Assembly (NCBI GenBank): GCA_965260935.1
Contig: OZ253374.1
Coordinates: forward strand, 3,410,001-3,474,000
Origin: JBBROS01 sp965260935
GTDB lineage: Bacteria; Pseudomonadota; Alphaproteobacteria; Acetobacterales; Acetobacteraceae
Direction: 5' to 3'
DNA length: 64,000 nt
Below the pieces are notes generated by a model. The model was not told the origin of the DNA and ran no database searches. It saw only the letters and a list, made by a program, of their open reading frames with translations. A program made the position numbers and the translations under genes. Below are positions 59,577 through 64,000 of the stretch, piece by piece. How positions within the stretch are numbered: position 1 is the stretch's first letter; each line of letters opens with the position of its first letter.

Positions 59577-61640
59577 TTATACCACCCCCCGAACCCAAAC
59601 CGCCGTATCATGAAAAACCGCCCCACCCCCCGGCGCCGCGGCCTCATCGCTCACCAGCACGTTAACCCCCATCCCTCCGGCGAAATCCCCATTCGGCCAA
59701 ATGCTCTCCACCACCACCGTCCCCTCCCGCATCCCCTCAACTACCCGAACACCCACCACGATCTCCCCCCGCCCGTTCCCCACCCGAACCTCGCCCCCGT
59801 CCGAAGCCCCCACCCGCGCCGCATCCGCCGCGCACAGCAAGGCGCAAGGCCGCCCCTCCCGCTTCCGGCTCGTCGGCGTCTCCGTGAAGCTCGTGTTCAG
59901 GAACTGCCGCGCCGGTGCCGCCACCAGCCGGAACGGGTAAGCCTCCGACGCCGCATCCACCACGTCCCAATGATCCGGCAACCCCGGCATCCCCGCCGAG
60001 TGCGGCCCCAGCCCGGCCCAATCCGGCGCAAACCGGAACCGCTTGTCCTCCCAACCGAACCCGTCCAGGAAATGGCTCCGCTCGAACGGCTCCACCGCGT
60101 CCACCCACCGCGACGCCAGGACCTCCTCCGCCCCCGGCCACCCCGAAGCCCGCAACGTCGCGTCCGCCAACTCCATCGCCGTCATCTCGAACCCCCGATG
60201 CCGCGCCCCCAGCCGCCCCGCCAACCCCTGCAAAACCTCATGGTTCGACCGGCAAGCGCCGGGAGGCTGCACCAGCTTCGCCCCCACCTGCAGATGCGTA
60301 TGCCCCCCCGCCGCGTACAGGTCGTCGTGCTCCAGGAACATCGTCGCCGGCAGCACCACGTCCGCCAGCTTCGCCGTCTCCGTCATGAACTGCTCGTGCA
60401 CGCATACGAACAAATCCTCCCGCAGCAGCCCCCGCCGCACTCGCCCGCTGTCCGGCGCCACAACCGCCGGGTTCACGTTCTGCACGAGCAGCGCGTGGAC
60501 CTCCGGCCCTTCCCCCAGCTCCCCCCGGTCCCCCGTCAGCACGGCCCCGATGCGGCTCATGTCCATCCGCCGCACCGAAGGGTCGGCCGCGTCCAGCCCC
60601 TCGATCAGCGTCTTGTCCCAATGATAGATCCCGTTCCCCCGGTTGTTCCAGAACGCGCCCCCGCCCACCGCTCGCCACTTGCCCATAACCGTCGGCAGGC
60701 ACGTCACCGCGTGCATCGAGACCGCCCCGTTCCGGCTCCGCGCGAACCCGTACCCCATCCGGATGAACGCCCGCTCCGTCTGCCCGTAAAGCCCGGCGAA
60801 CGCCTCGATCTCGTCCACCGATAACCCCGTGATCCCGCTCGCCCACTCAGGCCCCCGCGCGCGCAGATGCGCCTCCAGCCGCTCCGGGCAATCCGAGTGC
60901 GACCGCATGAACGCCCAATCCGCGTACCCGTCCCGGAACGCCACGTGCATCACCGCGCACGCCAGCGCCCCATCCGTCCCCGGCCGCAAAGCCAGATGCA
61001 TGTCCGCCGCCGCCGCCGTCGGCGTCCGGTAAGGGTCCACCACCGCGAACACCGCCCCCCGCTCCTTCCGCGCCCGCGTCACGTGCGCCATCACGTTGAC
61101 CTGCGTCGAGACCGGGTTGCCCCCCCACATCACCACCAGATCCGCCTCGCCCATCTCCCGCGGGTCCGGCCCCCCATACCGTCCCACCCCCGCCATCCAC
61201 CCCATTTCCTGGATGGTCGAGCAGATCGTGTTCTGCTGCCGGGAATACCCCATCACGTGCCGCAGCCGGTTGATCCCATCCCGCTGCACCAACCCCATGG
61301 TGCCCGCAAAGTAATAGGGCCAGACCGCCTCCGCCCCATGCCGCGCCGCAACATCGGAAAGCGCCTCCGCCACCCGGTCCAGCGCCTCGTCCCACCCAAT
61401 CTCCCGGAATTGCCCGGCGCCTTTCGCCCCCACCCGCAGCAACGGCTGCGTCAGTCGCCCCGGATGATGCACCCGCTCCGCATACCGCCCCACCTTCGCG
61501 CAGACCACGCCCGCCGTATAACTGTTTCCCTTCGCTCCCCGCACCGTCCCGATCCGCGCCCCGTCATGCACATCTACCTCGAGCGAGCACGTGCTCGGGC
61601 AATCGTGCGGGCAAACACTGTCGCGAACCTCAAGCGTCAT
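59577..61640 (-). CDS. Molybdopterin oxidoreductase (DMSO reductase family)
   Basis: A 687-residue enzyme with an N-terminal 4Fe-4S site (SVCPHDCPSTCSLEV, then CAK) and an alpha-subunit body: TICSTIQEMGWMAGVG, VVMWGGNPVSTQ, FAVVDPYRT, and LVQNVNPAVVAPDSG. The C-terminal MopB-binding domain ends the chain (APARQFLNTSFTET). No twin-arginine signal is seen, so it is likely cytoplasmic. Related enzymes handle nitrate, formate, thiosulfate or purine-type substrates; no partner subunits are adjacent. The start is ATG. Codon use is GC-rich, unlike the AT-rich island next to it. Confidence 0.9.
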   Translation of the reverse strand: MTLEVRDSVCPHDCPSTCSLEVDVHDGARIGTVRGAKGNSYTAGVVCAKVGRYAERVHHPGRLTQPLLRVGAKGAGQFREIGWDEALDRVAEALSDVAARHGAEAVWPYYFAGTMGLVQRDGINRLRHVMGYSRQQNTICSTIQEMGWMAGVGRYGGPDPREMGEADLVVMWGGNPVSTQVNVMAHVTRARKERGAVFAVVDPYRTPTAAAADMHLALRPGTDGALACAVMHVAFRDGYADWAFMRSHSDCPERLEAHLRARGPEWASGITGLSVDEIEAFAGLYGQTERAFIRMGYGFARSRNGAVSMHAVTCLPTVMGKWRAVGGGAFWNNRGNGIYHWDKTLIEGLDAADPSVRRMDMSRIGAVLTGDRGELGEGPEVHALLVQNVNPAVVAPDSGRVRRGLLREDLFVCVHEQFMTETAKLADVVLPATMFLEHDDLYAAGGHTHLQVGAKLVQPPGACRSNHEVLQGLAGRLGARHRGFEMTAMELADATLRASGWPGAEEVLASRWVDAVEPFERSHFLDGFGWEDKRFRFAPDWAGLGPHSAGMPGLPDHWDVVDAASEAYPFRLVAAPARQFLNTSFTETPTSRKREGRPCALLCAADAARVGASDGGEVRVGNGRGEIVVGVRVVEGMREGTVVVESIWPNGDFAGGMGVNVLVSDEAAAPGGGAVFHDTAVWVRGVV

Positions 61641-61913
61641 GCGGCATCTCCTTAAGGTGCCAGCCTACACCCTATCCCTCAATCGACGCATCCCGTCGCC
61701 GCCACCACACCGCTCAATCGGCGCTGACCACGTCCTGCACCGCCGAACGCAACGCCTTGGCGTCCCCGCCGGAAACAGCGCCCGCCTCCCGTAGTAGGGT
61801 TCGTGGCGCAGCGACGACCTCACGGTCAACCGCACCGGCCCCGCCTCACTCGAACGTTTGCATCGACAGGCGCAGAGCGTTCGCAACACGCGCGAACCGT
61901 TCAGGGCCGACGC

Positions 61914-62567
61914 CTATCCCGGTCCGCCAGGCTGATCCTCCTTCCTCCCCGTAGCGACGACAGCCAACAACCCATCCGGCAACGGCCGTTGCAGCCGCAG
62001 GGCGTTCTCCGCGGGCGCGGCGAGCCAGGTGTCGAACTCCTCCCCCGTCGTCAGCATAACCGGCATCGCCTTCGGATGGATCGGCGCAACCACCCCGTTC
62101 GCCTCGCATGTCAGGAACGCGAATAGCTGGTGCTCCCCCTCCGCCGGCTCCGCCTTCGTCCCCCGCCGCCCCGTCCAAGGCCGCCAAAGCCCGACAAACG
62201 CGAACAAAGGACGGTCCTCCCCCAGCGCGAACCAATGCGGCGTCGCAGGCTTCCCCGGCGCATACTCGCAAAACGAAGTCGCCGGCACGAGGCACCGATG
62301 CTCCACCCCCATCCAAGCCCGCCAATACCCCGACTTCGTGTTGCGGACATTCGTCACCGGCCGGTTCCCCCCCACCCCCGGCGGCGCAGGAAACCCCCAC
62401 CGCAGCATCGCCAACTCCCGCCCCTCCGCCCCGTTGCGCACCACCGGCGCCATCTGGTCGGGGAAAATGCCCGGCAGCGAAGGCAAGTTGCCGCTCCGGT
62501 CCACCATCGCGCCGAACGCCTCGCGTATCGCCTGCTGGCCCTTGGTCACGCTATACAGATTGCACAT
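61914..62567 (-). CDS. SOS response-associated peptidase (SRAP/YedK-HMCES family)
   Basis: A 217-residue protein that shields abasic sites in single-stranded DNA by forming a covalent thiazolidine link. It begins MCNLYSVTKG; Cys2 becomes the N-terminal nucleophile after Met removal, which fixes the start at 62567 instead of two codons upstream. Other family features are TNVRNTKSGYWRAW, HRCLVPATSFCEY, and IHPKAMPVML with the catalytic His. The region between this gene and 61641 holds no convincing gene. Confidence 0.92.
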   Translation of the reverse strand: MCNLYSVTKGQQAIREAFGAMVDRSGNLPSLPGIFPDQMAPVVRNGAEGRELAMLRWGFPAPPGVGGNRPVTNVRNTKSGYWRAWMGVEHRCLVPATSFCEYAPGKPATPHWFALGEDRPLFAFVGLWRPWTGRRGTKAEPAEGEHQLFAFLTCEANGVVAPIHPKAMPVMLTTGEEFDTWLAAPAENALRLQRPLPDGLLAVVATGRKEDQPGGPG

Positions 62568-62660
62568 GCCCAACGCTTAACCCGGAAAGCGCCATGTCGC
62601 GAAACACGCCGAGTGGAGAAGGACCAGCCCGATGAACGCACCTCACGCGCGCGCCCAGCC

Positions 62661-64000
62661 ATGGCGGTGATCGAAACCCTCGCCGACACGCAGTCCGAAG
62701 CCTTCCGCGCCAACGCCGCGCACATGGCCGCCTTGGTCGCCTCGCTCCGGGCCGAAATCGGCCGCATCCGCGACGGCGGCGGCCCCCGCGCGCGCGGCCG
62801 TCACACCGCCCGCGGCAAACTCCTGCCAAGGGACCGCGTCCGCACCCTCGTCGATCCCGGCAGCCCCTTCCTGGAGCTCAGTCAGCTTGCCGCCCACGGC
62901 ATGTATGGCAACGAGGTCCCCGCCGCCGGGCTGATCACCGGCGTGGGCCGGGTCATGGGCCGCGAATGCGTCGTGGTCGCCAACGACGCCACCGTGAAGG
63001 GCGGCACCTACTTCCCCATCACCGTCAAGAAGCACCTCCGCGCCCAGGAGATCGCGCAGCAGAACCGGCTTCCCTGCATCTACCTCGTCGACAGCGGCGG
63101 CGCGAACCTCCCCAACCAGGACGAGGTCTTCCCCGACCGCGAGCACTTCGGCCGCATCTTCTACAACCAGGCCAGCATGTCCGCCCAAGCCATCCCCCAG
63201 GTCGCGGTCGTCATGGGTTCCTGCACCGCCGGCGGCGCGTACGTCCCCGCCATGTCCGACGAGAGCATCATCGTCCGCAACCAGGGCACCATCTTCCTCG
63301 GCGGCCCCCCCTTGGTCAAAGCCGCCACCGGCGAAGTCGTCTCAGCCGAAGACCTCGGCGGCGGCGACCTGCACAGCCGCACCTCCGGCGTCACCGACCA
63401 CCTCGCCGAAACCGACGCCCACGCCCTCGGCATCGCCCGCCGCATCGTCGCCACCTTCCCCAAGCCGCATCCGGCCGTGATGGATCGCGCCCCGCCCCGC
63501 CCCCCCTTGCACGACCCGGCCGGCCTCCGCGGCGTCGTGCCCGCCGACCCGCGCGAGCAATACGACGTGCGCGAAGTCGTCGCCCGCATCGTCGACGGCT
63601 CCGAGCTCGACGAGTTCAAGCGCCTTTACGGCCCCACCCTCGTCACCGGCTTCGCCCGCATCTGGGGCTACTCCGTCGGCATCGTCGCCAACAACGGCAT
63701 CCTGTTCGGCGAAAGCGCGCAGAAAGGCGCCCACTTCATCGAGCTCTGCAGCCAGCGCGGCATCCCGCTCGTGTTCCTGCAGAACATCACCGGCTTCATG
63801 GTCGGCCAGAAATACGAAGCTGCCGGCATCGCCAAGGACGGCGCGAAGCTGGTCACCGCCGTCGCCACCACCTCGGTGCCGAAATTCACCGTCATCATCG
63901 GCGGCTCCTTCGGTGCCGGCAATTACGGCATGTGCGGCCGGGCCTATTCGCCGCGGTTCCTGTGGATGTGGCCCAACGCCCGTATCTCCGTCATGGGCGG
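62661..64000 (+). CDS. mccB: Acyl-CoA carboxylase beta subunit, methylcrotonyl-CoA carboxylase-like (3' end outside window)
   Basis: The frame runs from ATG at 62661 off the window end, giving 446 residues of a carboxyltransferase. Characteristic stretches are GRHTARGKLLPRDRV, VVANDATVKGGTYFP, VDSGGANLPNQDEVFPD, GSCTAGGAYVPAMSDE, IFLGGPPLVKAATGE, and EDLGGGDLHSRTSGVTDHLA. The last is the methylcrotonyl-CoA carboxylase beta pattern in leucine breakdown; geranyl-CoA or propionyl-CoA carboxylase is less likely. The biotin-carrying alpha subunit would be expected just outside. Confidence 0.9.
   Translation, partial: MAVIETLADTQSEAFRANAAHMAALVASLRAEIGRIRDGGGPRARGRHTARGKLLPRDRVRTLVDPGSPFLELSQLAAHGMYGNEVPAAGLITGVGRVMGRECVVVANDATVKGGTYFPITVKKHLRAQEIAQQNRLPCIYLVDSGGANLPNQDEVFPDREHFGRIFYNQASMSAQAIPQVAVVMGSCTAGGAYVPAMSDESIIVRNQGTIFLGGPPLVKAATGEVVSAEDLGGGDLHSRTSGVTDHLAETDAHALGIARRIVATFPKPHPAVMDRAPPRPPLHDPAGLRGVVPADPREQYDVREVVARIVDGSELDEFKRLYGPTLVTGFARIWGYSVGIVANNGILFGESAQKGAHFIELCSQRGIPLVFLQNITGFMVGQKYEAAGIAKDGAKLVTAVATTSVPKFTVIIGGSFGAGNYGMCGRAYSPRFLWMWPNARISVMG

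Noticed and set aside
61665..61889. 74-codon minus-strand frame between the SRAP and molybdopterin genes
   Set aside because: Very Arg/Cys-rich, no ribosome site and no family; treated as noncoding.

Overview
The window is a 64 kb chromosomal stretch of a GC-rich Gram-negative bacterium. Several features point to an alphaproteobacterium, most likely a Rhodospirillales/Acetobacteraceae relative. These are a phasin and an intracellular PHA depolymerase, the clpS-clpA pair, a biliverdin-type bacteriophytochrome, a ChvE/GguA/GguB-type sugar importer, TRAP-TAXI transport and IS630-family DNA. The genus is inference; no rRNA is present. Base composition is uniform except for an AT-rich island at 57.5-59.6 kb and an AT-leaning gap at 49.5-50.05 kb.

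Layout. 0-3.9 kb: end of an SGNH-like gene, then MBOAT acyltransferase, acyl carrier protein and FkbH-like enzyme, resembling a Dlt-type surface acylation unit with a different loading enzyme. 3.9-4.5 kb: a short LOV blue-light protein. 4.6-15.5 kb: nine genes, all on the minus strand. In transcription order these are TAXI receptor, fused TRAP permease, DUF1850, sodium:solute symporter, a kinase-MurQ fusion, AnmK, an FAH-family hydrolase, a PIG-L deacetylase and NagB. Together they outline uptake and catabolism of anhydro-MurNAc/GlcNAc to fructose-6-phosphate, with PIG-L where NagA would be expected. 15.6-19.9 kb: a decayed DMT permease, a lipoprotein plus a membrane-anchored pseudo-ATPase, an NtaA-type flavin monooxygenase, and a Phd antitoxin whose PIN toxin is broken. 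19.9-24 kb: a zinc metallopeptidase, dihydropyrimidinase and PHA depolymerase. 24-30.7 kb: bacteriophytochrome hybrid kinase, XerC-like recombinase, DUF484 protein and PriA.

30.7-35.1 kb: a truncated antitoxin abutting remnants of an amino-acid permease and of a second eutC, then intact eutC and eutB and a TauE/SafE exporter. 35.3-38.8 kb: a DUF2075 ATPase overlapping a secreted EEP-family hydrolase, then an SDR. 38.9-44 kb: clpA, clpS, phasin with probable PhaR operators, and a D,D-carboxypeptidase. 44-49.5 kb: AsmA-like protein, small conserved protein, 2H phosphoesterase, SDR, UppP-like phosphatase, SGNH hydrolase and tRNA-Thr(GGT). 49.7-53.6 kb: a 51-codon gene, an 87-codon gene, DsbA/FrnE-like oxidoreductase, ATP-grasp protein and an APH-like kinase. 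53.7-57.5 kb: a three-gene sugar ABC importer. 57.5-59.6 kb: an AT-rich two-gene unit split by a complete IS630-family element whose transposase needs a -1 frameshift. 59.6-64 kb: molybdopterin oxidoreductase, SRAP/YedK-like protein and the start of a methylcrotonyl-CoA carboxylase beta-type gene that runs off the window.

The strongest candidates for new biology are the FkbH-MBOAT-ACP acylation unit, the kinase-MurQ fusion operon with its PIG-L/NagB partner pair, the lipoprotein/pseudo-ATPase pair, the AT-rich pair split by the IS, and the 51-residue gene.
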